Notes under the pieces: model-generated
Database searches by the model: none
The model's input: the letters and a program-made list of their open reading frames with translations, nothing else
Told to the model about the DNA's origin: nothing
Assembly (NCBI GenBank): GCA_022495005.1
Contig: JAGYXB010000051.1
Coordinates: 372,001 to 436,000 of the forward strand
Direction: 5' to 3'
DNA length: 64,000 bases
Source: Rhyacophila brunnea
Taxonomy: Eukaryota > Arthropoda > Insecta > Trichoptera > Rhyacophilidae
Position numbers and translations under genes: made by a program
In this document: one piece after another, positions 32,714-42,899 of the stretch
Position numbering within the stretch: the first letter of the stretch is position 1
Layout of the letters: each line of letters begins with the position of its first letter

Positions 32714-33143
32714 ATGTGAAATTATCCCTAACCTAACCATAACTCTAAGTAAAAGAGAGATCCAGAAACTTAGAGTAGCACAACGTGGTATGGAGAGGTG
32801 CATGCTGGGCATAACGCGAAAGGACAAAAAGAGGAATGAGTGGATAAGGAAGCAGAAAAGGGTTTGCGATGTAATAGAGTTTATTAAAAGCCTTAAATGG
32901 AGATGGGCTGGACACATAGCTCGAAGAAGAGACAATCGTTGGACAAATCTAGTCATCCAGTAGTATCCAAGAAGTACAAAACGTCCGCAAGGTAGACCTA
33001 GAGGCCACTGGATCGATGAAATAATAAAGTTCTGCAGAAGTACGTGGCAAAGCAATGCACAGTACCGAGAGAAGTAGAAACAGCTTGAAGAGGCCTTCAT
33101 CCAGCAGTGGATAGATTCAGGCTGATGATGATGATGTGAAATT
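32714..33143 (+). mobile_element. RTE-like LINE 3' end with target-site duplication
   Basis: ATGTGAAATT is duplicated at 32714-32723 and 33134-33143. The insert encodes the same RT C-terminus as the 31.1-kb copy: QRGMERCMLGITRKDKKRN, WIRKQKRVCDVIEFIKSLKW, WAGHIARRRDNRW, RPQGRPRGHWIDEI and LEEAFIQQWIDSG, ending in a (ATG)n tail. Two in-frame TAG codons (32961-32963 and about 33076) replace sense codons; otherwise the frame is intact. It lies 1.3 kb from the other copy in opposite orientation. Confidence 0.9.
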
Positions 33144-33179
33144 GGTACCTACTACCTACTTGTTATTTTAATTAAGCTA

Positions 33180-33440
33180 ATATATCTGTCAAAAAGACAA
33201 AACGAAAACGGAATGGGCCCCTATTACGTGTAAATCTTCCATCTTATCAAGTGCAAAAACGTAAGAACTAATTTGACCGCAGGACCCAAATAAATATCAA
33301 TCAGGCAAACGGTTTCATTATCACCTGCTCAGATCGAATGCTCGCATTTCCTATTGCCTCTCGATTTTATTTCCTCATTTTCCCCTTGTCTCTGTGTAAG
33401 TACGAACTACGCTCTGCCAGTGACGTAAACGACTAACTAA
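33180..33440. other. Unique island of balanced composition
   Basis: CAATCAGGCAAACGG, an E-box CACCTG and several T/C-rich stretches are seen; no frame of note. It is a candidate conserved non-coding element. Confidence 0.3.
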
Positions 33441-33629
33441 CAGAGATATTAAAAAGTAAAACATAATATAACTATAAAATAGTTTATAAACGTCATAATA
33501 TATTACAATATTATAATTTTCGATCAATTAATGGTAAGAACAAATATTTGTAATATTGCCACATCAAAAATCTGGTAAAACCTTTTGCTAATATATTTAT
33601 TTGAATCGATAATGTGGTCTTTTCAATTA

Positions 33630-33908
33630 CACGTGGAACACAATATCATTTATCTCCTTCGGCCATCTTATAACTAATTTCAAAGTTCCGATAACCTTTT
33701 CACACATTTCGTCACAAATTTGCGGATTGTTAGCATATTTGCTTCCTTTTGCATATAACTCCACAATAATAAATCCAACGGTCTCAAATCGCACGATCTT
33801 AATAGTCGATTAAAGTCTTGACATTAAACGATCATCGTTATTTTCACGTAATAAAGCCAGGGTTTCACGAGATGTATTGCATGTGCCTCCATCCTGTTGA
33901 AACCAGAC
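33630..33908 (-). pseudogene. Mariner-type transposase fragment
   Basis: On the minus strand the sequence begins VWFQQDGGTCNTSRETLALL, the conserved block around the second catalytic Asp (QQD). After a stop and frame changes it reads LRSCDLRPLDLLLWSYM, the block around the third Asp. Then come YANNPQICDEMCEKVIG and EINDIVFHV at the C-terminus. The order and motifs are those of the Tc1/mariner (DDE/D) superfamily. The first Asp region is absent, and stops and frameshifts show it is long dead. Neither TIR was found. Confidence 0.8.
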
Positions 33909-33909
33909 A

Positions 33910-34380
33910 TAAATAACACAAAAAGTAAATATTCAAAATCTTCTTTTAAATGTTATCAGTTTTGCATTTATCATTAACTGACTAAAAACCACAAATATAT
34001 TCTACACTGGGATCGCACAGTTAATAATTTACAAGCTAAATAGAAAGCTTTATACAATCAATCAATAGGTACAATTTTACTAACACATCGTAAAAAAGTT
34101 GTCGCATAGATGAGGAGTTTTCTTTACTGATTGCTTCAGGGTCAACTAAATATGATATATTATACAATTATGGCTTTTATATTCAAGTTTTAATTTATTA
34201 AAATGAATTACACTAAGAAGCTTGTTATAATGTTGGTATTCAACCAAGTCAACAAAGACAAGAACACATAGCAACCAACCCACCCCTCCCACGAAGATCT
34301 TATACATGAACGACCATAACCCTCAAAAAAAAAATACAATCACGCTAACAAACCTTCCATCTAGCCCACCAACCAAGCTT
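33910..34380. other. A/T-rich stretch with a C-rich patch
   Basis: CCAACCCACCCCTCCC near 34276 is compositionally odd but carries no motif I recognise. Confidence 0.3.
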
Positions 34381-34389
34381 TACATATTA

Positions 34390-34610
34390 ACCTACAATCG
34401 AATAAAAGGAAAATGCTACAGAGGAAGACCCCATGCGAGATGACAAGACGAAATCACAAAAACAGCGGGCCCAATTTGGCTACAAATAGCCAAAGACACA
34501 GTACAGTGGGATTTCTTTCTTTAGAGGAGGCCTTCACCCGAAGCGGGGTTCTTACAAACCAAAGCAACAAATATCTTAGCATTAAAAATATTATTAAAGT
34601 TACAAATATA
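34390..34610 (+). mobile_element. RTE-like LINE C-terminal remnant
   Basis: Across two frames the plus strand reads KCYRGRPHAR then QDEITKTAGPIWLQIAKD, and finally SLEEAFTRSGVL. This parallels the GRP..RW.DEI...W......LEEAF order at 32.7 kb. Stops and a frameshift are present; boundaries are unclear. Confidence 0.6.
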
Positions 34611-34649
34611 AAAATATATACTAATATAAACGTTAGATAGCACTGTTTA

Positions 34650-34990
34650 ATATATAAACATTATTTATTAGTATTATATACAAAATAAAAATCTTAATAT
34701 ATGGCAGTTAGTAATGTATGTATTATACAAAAATATAAAAATTAAAATAATTAATATTATATAAACTAGGTATTAAGTAGATAATACAATCATAGATATA
34801 TAGATATATATACATGATAGATATAATCATAGGTTATATATATATTAGATATAGTCAATTCACTGTCATTTATATTCACTTTTTTGTTTGTAAGAAATAA
34901 AAAGGCTTTTTTGTGTTTATTTATTTATTTACACTAAGAAGCAAAAAGAAGTTTATACAAAATATAACGCTAGTTAATAAATAGGTCCAA
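34650..34990. repeat. A/T simple-sequence stretch
   Basis: Imperfect ATAGATATAT-type repeats dominate at about 34790-34860, with TTTATTTATTTA near 34917. Confidence 0.55.
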
Positions 34991-34999
34991 TTAGTATTA

Positions 35000-35055
35000 A
35001 ATTATTTCTTTTATTGAACGAATAATTCACAAGATTTAAGAATGTAACATTCTTA
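35000..35055. mobile_element. Solo TIR of the TIR-SINE family
   Basis: ATTATTTCTTTTATTGAACG, then AATAATTCACAAGATTTAAG and AGAATGTAACATTCT, is the best-preserved version of the terminal repeat seen at 3.4, 17.0 and 57.8 kb. No core follows, so it is a solo terminus or the end of a decayed element. Confidence 0.65.
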
Positions 35056-35059
35056 TTAT

Positions 35060-35770
35060 TTAAATTTGAGTTTTTGTTATGAAATGTGTCTTATATTTTT
35101 ATATCAAAAATTATTTAATATTATCATAAATTTTTTTTAAAACCTTTTTTGAAATCCCATCCATATAAACGTTTTCTACGCTACTGTACATACAGATGGA
35201 AGAAGACTCGAAGAAAAAGCATGTTGCATTAATGCTACAGGACGAGCTAATCTGTTACACTGGTGTGTTGCGCAAACCTGTTCTCGCATCCGATGTTTTT
35301 CTCGTAAATTACGTTCACTATACCATGAGAAGTGATGTATTTTATTACATATATTTATTTATCATTCAGTATAAACATATGTACTATTAGTATAATCTTC
35401 AAATGCTTTGTTGCTACTGTGTTTTTTTAACATTGTTAGATTTCATACATTAATAGTTTAAATCATAACGTTGTACGTACATTGTGGGCAATATACAAAT
35501 TAATTTACACAATTTTATAATTATTCTGCATCAATATTTATTCATCTTGAGCAATACTGTGCTAATTTGGTTACTTTAATCAGTGTTAAATAAATATACT
35601 TAGTTTAATTATCGTTTTACTCCAGGCTATTCATACCTATAGATATCTGCTATTCCTATATATTTTAATAATTTTTTGAACGATAGATATTGATCTTTTA
35701 TTAAATGGAATTAAATTGAGCTACCATAAATAGAATATTTTTATTAGAAACACTCTTAATTATTTAACAC
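35060..35770. other. A/T-rich stretch with one short unassigned frame
   Basis: A 64-codon plus frame (35196-35390) begins MEEDSKKKHVALMLQDELIC and looks more protein-like in its first 45 codons than most frames here. I recognise no family and see no supporting signals. Confidence 0.25.
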
Positions 35771-35774
35771 ATTT

Positions 35775-35840
35775 GCAGATGGCTAGTGGTAGAAAATTCG
35801 CTTCATATGTCGTGGGCGGGTTCATAGGTGGGATCTGGAA
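35775..35840 (+). repeat. tRNA-like SINE head remnant
   Basis: GATGGCTAGTGGTAGAAAAT fits box A and GGCGGGTTCATAGG occupies the box B position. It resembles the heads at 9.1 and 20.9 kb. Confidence 0.45.
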
Positions 35841-36111
35841 AATTCAAATATTGTTTTTTAAAACTGACTTTTGGTTGAGCGAATTTCTGATAGATGTTAG
35901 CTATAAAAAGGTCTGATAAATCAATTCAAGAGCAGGCCATAGGAGACGTCATAAGATTGTAGAGGCAATAACCATGATTATTATTTTATAACCAAATTAT
36001 CTTTCTAATTTTATTTAGATAAAAATCATGAATAGATTATTTTAGTTTCATAAATAAATTTTAATGTGTGATGGAATTTACATATCTTTATTTACTCTGG
36101 TAAGTGACAAC

Positions 36112-36349
36112 ATTAGCATATTTTTTCTTCTTCTTCTTCTTCTTTCATCCTGTCACGCCCCTGAATTAGGGCATAGGGCAAATACAAGTTCACGCCACTT
36201 CCCTCGGTCCATCGCCAACTCCCGCGCCCCCTGCCATGCCAGACCTGCAGCGCGTAGATCACTTTTGTAGCACCACTGAAGGGTGAGAGAGGGTCGGCTA
36301 CGGTGATGGAACCCTCGAAGTTGTACCACAGGGGTACGAAGATTAGCAT
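36112..36349 (-). mobile_element. LINE 3' end, GAA-tailed, with short duplication
   Basis: The minus strand ends a frame with AMDRGKWRELVFALCPNSGA, stop, then a (GAA)n/(CTT)n tail at about 36126-36144. ATTAGCAT occurs on both sides (36112-36119 and 36342-36349), a likely 8-bp target duplication. The upstream ~50 codons show no conserved motif, so the copy is decayed. Confidence 0.7.
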
Positions 36350-36354
36350 GACTA

Positions 36355-37605
36355 ATATAAACATATTTCAATAAACTGATTTTTAGAAGAAAATTAATAT
36401 TCTTGACTTTACATTAGGTGTCATTTTTTTGTCAATATTTATGTTATAAACGAGATGTATATAATATATGATGTTATCGTTGTTTTGGAAACCGTTCTTT
36501 ACAGAAAATTTTCCAGATCAAAATCACGCGTTATGCCTCTAATATACTAGCATACTACAAATTTTTATTTGATTTTAAACAATCAATTTACTTTCCTACA
36601 TGTTACAATATATTATAATAGTGCAGACGCAAACCTAAGTAATTATAAAAATAAAACTAAACACGTATTCCACGCATGACGTTTCCATGAAAACTATATA
36701 ATTTTTTTTCAACCCCACCAGATTGTATTCCTCTCGTAGCCAGTACAAGTACTCGCCAAAATAAAAGCAGTTGGAATAGTAGAGACGCTAGACGTTAATG
36801 CTTCCGCGCGGGGTAGATTTACTACTCTGATTAGTGTACATACTTAATTACATCACCCGGTTTGTTTCGACCCCTAATTTGAGAAAACATTTTTGGGAAG
36901 TCACCAGGCTTGGTTTTTTTCCTGTGCAATATATTAGGCTTTCCTACATTGCCAATTTATACGTATGTATACGTGCCTTTTTATAAAAGTATTATGCAAT
37001 TTCAAATCTATAACTGTGGTTACTGTTAAATACTGTGTTTTTGCAATATTAATTATTTTATACTTAATATGAAATGAATGTTGTTCAAATAAATCTAGCT
37101 AGATATATCAATAATTCATTTTTTTATATTATGTATTTAACAAATTTAATAATCAGTGATACAATGACATACATCATGTTCTAATTATTATGTATAATCA
37201 TCACATTTTTTTGTTGATTAGAACACAATACTAATATCCTAGATCATTTTAATGTATCCTAAACTGAAAACTATCTTTTGTACATAGCATGGTTAAATTA
37301 TAGTATGAGATAATTTTAAAAGACATAACTTAATAACATAAAAGTGAAGCTGAAAATACTGTCTATGATTAAAATATCTGTCAGTATATTTATTTTTGCA
37401 TTGCCTATTTATCATTATGAAACATTATACTTGGAAATACTAAAAGTTTTATCCAGGGCTATACTGCGATGATAACACATTGCATTATTATTAATAATAT
37501 AAGCATACATATGTATTTTTTATGTAAAAGAGTCATTATAATTTAGAATAATTAGTACCTATTCAGACAAAAAAATACGTAAAATGCACACAAACATACA
37601 TTTAC
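36355..37605. other. A/T-rich stretch with one mixed block
   Basis: The block at about 36690-36880 (CCTCTCGTAGCCAGTAC, TTCCGCGCGGGGTAG) is a weak candidate for conserved non-coding DNA. Elsewhere nothing is recognised. Confidence 0.3.
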
Positions 37606-37610
37606 TAATA

Positions 37611-37745
37611 TTATAATCATCATCATAATCAGCTGTCGTCAATCTTTCTCGATTTTTTTCTATTATCCTCAGCAGTTTTCTGTTCCTAAAAATAAGCCAC
37701 TCCCAAGTAACGTACGGTATGCCTAGCCCTACAGAAGGTCACTGA
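37611..37745 (-). mobile_element. Possible LINE 3' end with (ATG)n tail
   Basis: The minus strand reads IPYVTWEWLIFRNRKLL and IIEKNRERLTTAD and ends in TATGATGATG. The layout (basic, Trp-containing C-terminus, stop, trinucleotide tail) fits LINE ends here, but the family is not matched elsewhere. Confidence 0.35.
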
Positions 37746-37974
37746 GTATATTGAATAAATTGTATCACAATACAATCTCTTTATTGATTTTTCATTTATT
37801 GGTAATTTTTCATGTCCTATCACTTTATTCTAAACATATATTTGTAAAGCGTATCCGTGTTTTACATGCATTTTCTAGAAGATATTGGCTGGATATTTTA
37901 CGCTACCTGTAATACAAATAGATGTATAACATAAGATAATACACATATTACACTACCTACAAGGCTTTTTCTCT

Positions 37975-38220
37975 AAGGTAAAGAAAATGTTACACCTACC
38001 AGGGTGCAAGGGGTACCAAACCACCCCAGTTTCAAGTCTCCTCATCCGACAGGGTCGTTTGCACCACAGACCGCCCTACCCCTATTCCTCCAGCGACTAA
38101 GATTAATGACGTTCCGGTGGTAGAGATTAGCAAAAAAAAAATATAACGATCGGAAGAATTTCGGGGGTAGAAATTGCATTTTTAGCTTTTTGCCCTTAAC
38201 AAACCTCCCGGCCACATCAG
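37975..38220. other. G+C-rich unique island
   Basis: GGGTGCAAGGGGTACCAAAC, CAGACCGCCCTACCCC and CTCCCGGCCACATCAGC stand out in A/T-rich surroundings. Frames are short. Unassigned. Confidence 0.3.
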
Positions 38221-38224
38221 CGTG

Positions 38225-40400
38225 TCTTTGTTTTCTCCTTATCAGTGGCGTATATTGTATTATTTAATTAATTTATTGATTATATACATATAAACAATAT
38301 GCTACTGCAAACTTTGATCTATTTATATAAATAAAGTTATGTACATTATTTATTATAAATAAATTAGTTAAATAAATATCTAGAAGGCATATATACATAT
38401 AGAGAAGACAAGAGATCTTTCTAAGTACAACTTAGTTGCTTGTTTTTTTTTTTCAAATATTGATTGCAGTTTCTACTGGTGAACCAAGACAGACAACATA
38501 ATTAGGTTTAAAATATATATAACCATCCTTTTAAAATGGTTAATGTCTACGCGTTCAGATATTTTTGAAAAAAACTTTGCAATGCTAAATTATTAATAAT
38601 CATACTATAGATCCATCAGTATAAGTTGCCCGCTAAGTGGAGGCGCCACATGCTAAAATTTTACATATTATAATTCAATACTTTTTATACTGTGATGAGC
38701 TTAGTTCTAAATTCAAGCACCTAACGATTTATTATCGTATATCTATTATATAGATGTATACTGATATTAAAACATTTTGTTTTTTTTATAAAATTCAAAG
38801 ACAATCATTATTCTTCGAATGGCATTACAAAACGTTATAAGTTGTATCTTACAATACGTCTTACGCCCTTCTTTTCGATTATCTTCTCCAATCATAATAT
38901 CAAACATTTCTAGAAATGCTGATTATACTAGGAATTTTAATTACATTCTGTATACCATTTTTACAGCTTACATAATTTGATAGTATTACAAAATGCATTC
39001 AAATAGCTTCTTATTATAAATATATATATATATATACTTCCGGTAGCTCTATTATATCTAATAATGCTGCGTAGTTTTATTATCAAGCAAGAACCGATTT
39101 AGTCAACAAACTATATTGCCTAACGCACATTATGATACAAGTCACGTCATGTTTTGAAATATACGAAGCAGATACAAATATATTGACTATTAATTATAAT
39201 ATTATTATAATTAATTAAGTACGCCAATGAAGTTTTCCTCCCACTTGACTTTTGGGCCCGCAATTTTTTTGCGTGCTTTTATTTCTCGGGAATAATGAGC
39301 CCAATTTCTGCTCATTATTTGTCTTCCCAGTCATCCTTTTCCGGGTAATTGCCAATATTACCTTTTTTATTTACGAGCACTGCTTTAAAGAAACACTAAA
39401 TGAGTTTTTACGAGCAACCACTGAATAAATTTTGATGTAAAGTTACATACCTAAACTCAAACAAATTCCTACACAAACAGTTCAACGCACTGAAAAGTGT
39501 ATCGTCGTCGTCAGTGTAGTGTCACTTTTATAATTAGTTATGCTGTAAGCAAATATATTTGACGATAATTTTAAGTTGACTGTAATATTTGGTGTATTAT
39601 TCAAGTGGATAGGGTAGTCTATGGAACTCCGGACACTAACCTCTAGTTGATGGTGAGCATGCAGTTCCTCACTTACGCACAATACTGTCACGGTTAAATG
39701 TTACCATTTCACTTCTGTGACTTTATATCGCATAGTCTCACCGCGGTCACCCTGTATGTTTTTGTGTTTATTGATTTTGATGAATTTAATATTAATTTTC
39801 TTTTTGTTTTGCTGTCGATTCGATACTGATTTAGAATGTGCCTGAGAGAAATATAAGTGAGCATGGTTTTGAATTATTTGGTAGGGATTTAGATACAAAT
39901 ATCGCACACAATATTTTGTTTTAATGAGTTATTTATTTTATGTTATCCAAACTACACCTTAATACACTTGTTTTTAATACATATTTTATATTTGTGTCCA
40001 TTAAATACTGTAAATCTAAATATATATATAACATTGTAAAACTTAATTTCGACTAAAATTAATGATTTTTTATATTAGGATTTTAAGAGACCGTCCTCAA
40101 TACTAACTCTCCTCTGATATTATTATACTAATATGAATAAAATACGAAAATAAATTGCCAATATTAATTAAAAACAAGTTTTCAAAACACTGACCTTATA
40201 AAGGAATAAACCGTGAAAAATAGAAATACGAAATATCTTGAATAATGATTATAATACAATATTTTTAATGTAAGACAAATATAAATATAAAACCATCATA
40301 TATGGAGATTTAACTTAGCGCATTGTACCAGTATCGGCATAACAACTGCATACTTATTATCTGTGTAATAAATAAATAGTTTCAATGTTTGAGGCTTTCA
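38225..40400. other. A/T-rich stretch; (TA)n and one small island
   Basis: A (TA)8 run lies at about 39020-39036. A mixed block at 39225-39360 contains GGGAATAATGAGCCC followed by GCTCATTATTTG, a short inverted pair (ATAATGAGC/GCTCATTAT). Two minus frames at 39482-39907 look accidental. Confidence 0.35.
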
Positions 40401-40409
40401 CGGTTGTTT

Positions 40410-40592
40410 TTTATCGTAGTAGATTTTTGAGTTTCCACCGTGTGTCCTTCTTCCTTCTATATACCTTTCATATACTTACACAACATTTTCATCATAAAAC
40501 ATATCATCTCTTGATAATTGCCTCTGCAATAAGCCGGAAACGTCGAGTAAAAAAGGACACACCGTGGAAACTCAAAAATCTACTACGATAAA
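40410..40592. mobile_element. MITE with 40-bp near-perfect TIRs
   Basis: Arm 40410-40449 (TTTATCGTAGTAGATTTTTG, then AGTTTCCACCGTGTGTCCTT) is repeated inverted at 40553-40592 with one mismatch. The ~100-bp interior carries GCCGGAAACGTCGAG. No transposase; the target duplication is unclear. Confidence 0.85.
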
Positions 40593-40739
40593 TACTTTCA
40601 AGTCTATAGGTATAAGAAAGATGTGCAAAAGGGACGTTGACAATTTAAATATACATTTGGAGCCTAAGTAAAGTTGGTATTATAATGTTAATAAAAACAC
40701 GTAATCTTCTTCAGAAGTATTACAGTCAGAAAGCTATGA

Positions 40740-40890
40740 TGACCACAATTGGCGATTGGGGGTGTGGGGAAAACAAGACGTCGCGAAGTGGGGTCACGTC
40801 GGTGTACGCCGGGGGCGATGAAGGGGCTATTTATCTTCTAAGGCCCGTCGCATGAGTGCGCCAGTCGTCTCGCCGAATATGAATATGTTC
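40740..40890. other. G+C-rich unique island
   Basis: GGGGTGTGGGGAAAAC, GTACGCCGGGGGCGATG and CCCGTCGCATGAGTGCG form one of the most G+C-rich patches. No frame was identified. Confidence 0.35.
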
Positions 40891-40981
40891 ATTGTATTTT
40901 TTTTTCGGGTGACCACACAATTAGATAAACCGAGAACAGTTAACAATATATATTCAAAAGGAATTATATTTACTATAAAGT

Positions 40982-41467
40982 TACTATTAGAGTTTACTAT
41001 AATTTATATCTGAATTTCTAAAATAAGCCATTTTCTTTTTTTAGTCGTAACCAATCATAAACTCCACTTACTAGAACAACTGTGTCGCTAGATTTCAAAA
41101 TTAGCCAAGCTACTATTAATACTATTAGAATTTACTATAATTTATATCTGAATTTCTAAAATAAGCCATTCTCTTTTTTTAGTCGTAACCAATCATAAAC
41201 TCCACTTACTAGAACAACTGTGTCGCTAGATTTCAAAATCAGCCAAGTCCATAATAGATGAATACGAGAAAAACAGCTTTTTGTTTTCTCAAATACACAG
41301 TCACAAGGGTGAAAATTTATATTATTTTGAGCATAGAATATTTAAAATTTATAAATTCCACATTTTGATAATGCAGAAATGTTAGAAAGCAGTAGTTCTT
41401 CAGCAATTCACAAAAAAGTCAAAAATACCTAAAGGTGGACTTGGCTGATTATAAAATGTAGCGACAC
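40982..41467. repeat. 138-bp tandem duplication joined to an inverted repeat
   Basis: A unit starting TTTACTATAATTTATATC is repeated at 40993 and 41131 (period 138), nearly identical up to AGCCAAG (41103 and 41241). The end of the second unit, 41220-41250, is repeated inverted at 41437-41467 with 28 of 31 matches (GGACTTGGCTGATT core, GTAGCGACAC end). This looks like a MITE whose left end was duplicated in tandem. Confidence 0.8.
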
Positions 41468-41469
41468 AA

Positions 41470-42610
41470 CATTACCACGCGTTACTTTCCTACACCCGTT
41501 GCTCTGAAATCCATAGATAGATTAAGAGAAAGAACTCCATGTGATAAAGGTGTTTCTGAACTTAGTAGTAAATGTAATTTGTAGTTTCTTCTGAGATAAC
41601 AACTTAAAAGCGTCAACTATTTTCTTTTTCTTGCCTGGAAATTCACAACTCCCATTTTTAGTTATACTATATATAAATGTGAATGAAACGTGGACAATTT
41701 TCAGAACAGTCGATGCCATGTTTACCATCGCTGGTAGCTTATTTAATCTGTCCATGACAATAAAAAGCACTGCATATTATTCTTTATAGTATTGAATATT
41801 ATAATGAACAACAATATAATAAATAATATGTAACATAAATTATAGCTATAATCAAATATTATCTTACCAGTTAGTTAACCAACTTTCTAATAGTATTAAA
41901 ATATAATAATTTTGGATTACTTGATACTATGATTATTTTATGCAAGTTATGTATTCAAAATACATATAATGTTGTCTCAATCCATTATTTTTTCTCTTTA
42001 AAAGGTGTTAAAAAAACTATTGTTTCTATAAATTTGATTGCAAAGACATGCGTTTAGAGTAGAATAAAACTTCAGTTATTTGATATTTATGCAAATCACG
42101 TACACGTTAAAATTTATAGACGTAACTTTTATATTAATTACGATTACTTATTTAAATAAAATTAACCTTATTGCCTTAACCTCAACCTTATTGTTTATAT
42201 AAAAATATCTAACATACATATTATTGCGTATGTGTATATTTAAATGGCTTTACGTATGTGTATATTAAAACAGTTTTTTGTATAGATATTTGTATTGATA
42301 AAACTAGTATTTTATAACTTTTAAGCTTTTGGTTTTTACTACGAGTAAGTACTCTATTGAGCAACTAAACCCGCCATAGAAATATATTAAGTCGCAAAAA
42401 AAATACAGATATCAACTAAAAATTACACTGCCGATAAATATATAGTTTGAAAAAAGCTTTGCAATATTATTACTAAATCACATATTACTGTAGGTGCTAT
42501 TACTACTATGTAAGTATGATTCGGTTGATTTAATATTAAATATTGTTTTTATACTATGCAGCACCCTTGAAATATATTAAAATAATAATTATATTATTAA
42601 GAATCAATAT
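41470..42610. other. A/T-rich stretch, nothing recognised
   Basis: An 82-codon minus frame (41522-41770) is present but unfamiliar. TATGTGTATATTTAAA words are repeated near 42228-42265. Confidence 0.35.
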
Positions 42611-42618
42611 TTAAATGA

Positions 42619-42894
42619 AAGGAAATATTCGTCTCTGTTCTGGCAGAACACACTAACTGTAGAATACTAGTTTTGAGTAATTTGACTTTGAAGTTTTTAA
42701 AATGTGTGAAATGGTCTATCATGTGAGTTTATTAAGTAATCGTAAAAAGGATGACTTTAAAATAAAGACTGTTTATTTATTAAGAAGGTTTCCAGACGGT
42801 AAAGTTTGAAATAAGGAACATTTTGGTATAACTAACTCAATATGTCATTTTTTCGAATTAGTGTCTTCTGCCAGAACAGTGACGCATATTCCTT
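42619..42894. mobile_element. MITE with ~36-bp TIRs
   Basis: The left end AAGGAAATATTCGTCTCTG, TTCTGGCAGAACACACTAA is inverted at the right end (TTAGTGTCTTCTGCCAGAA, CAGTGACGCATATTCCTT) with a few mismatches. The ~200-bp interior is A/T-rich and non-coding. The superfamily is not identified. Confidence 0.8.
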
Positions 42895-42899
42895 ATATC

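Noticed and set aside
32690..33100. 136-codon minus-strand frame
   Set aside because: It is antisense to the LINE coding sequence on the plus strand, which has clear RT C-terminal motifs.
35196..35390. 64-codon frame beginning MEEDSKKKHVALM
   Set aside because: The first 45 codons look protein-like, but no family, promoter or splice evidence was found, so it was not called as a gene.
36064..36364. Frames of 68 (plus) and 83 (minus) codons
   Set aside because: They overlap a LINE 3' end whose recognisable product lies in another minus frame.
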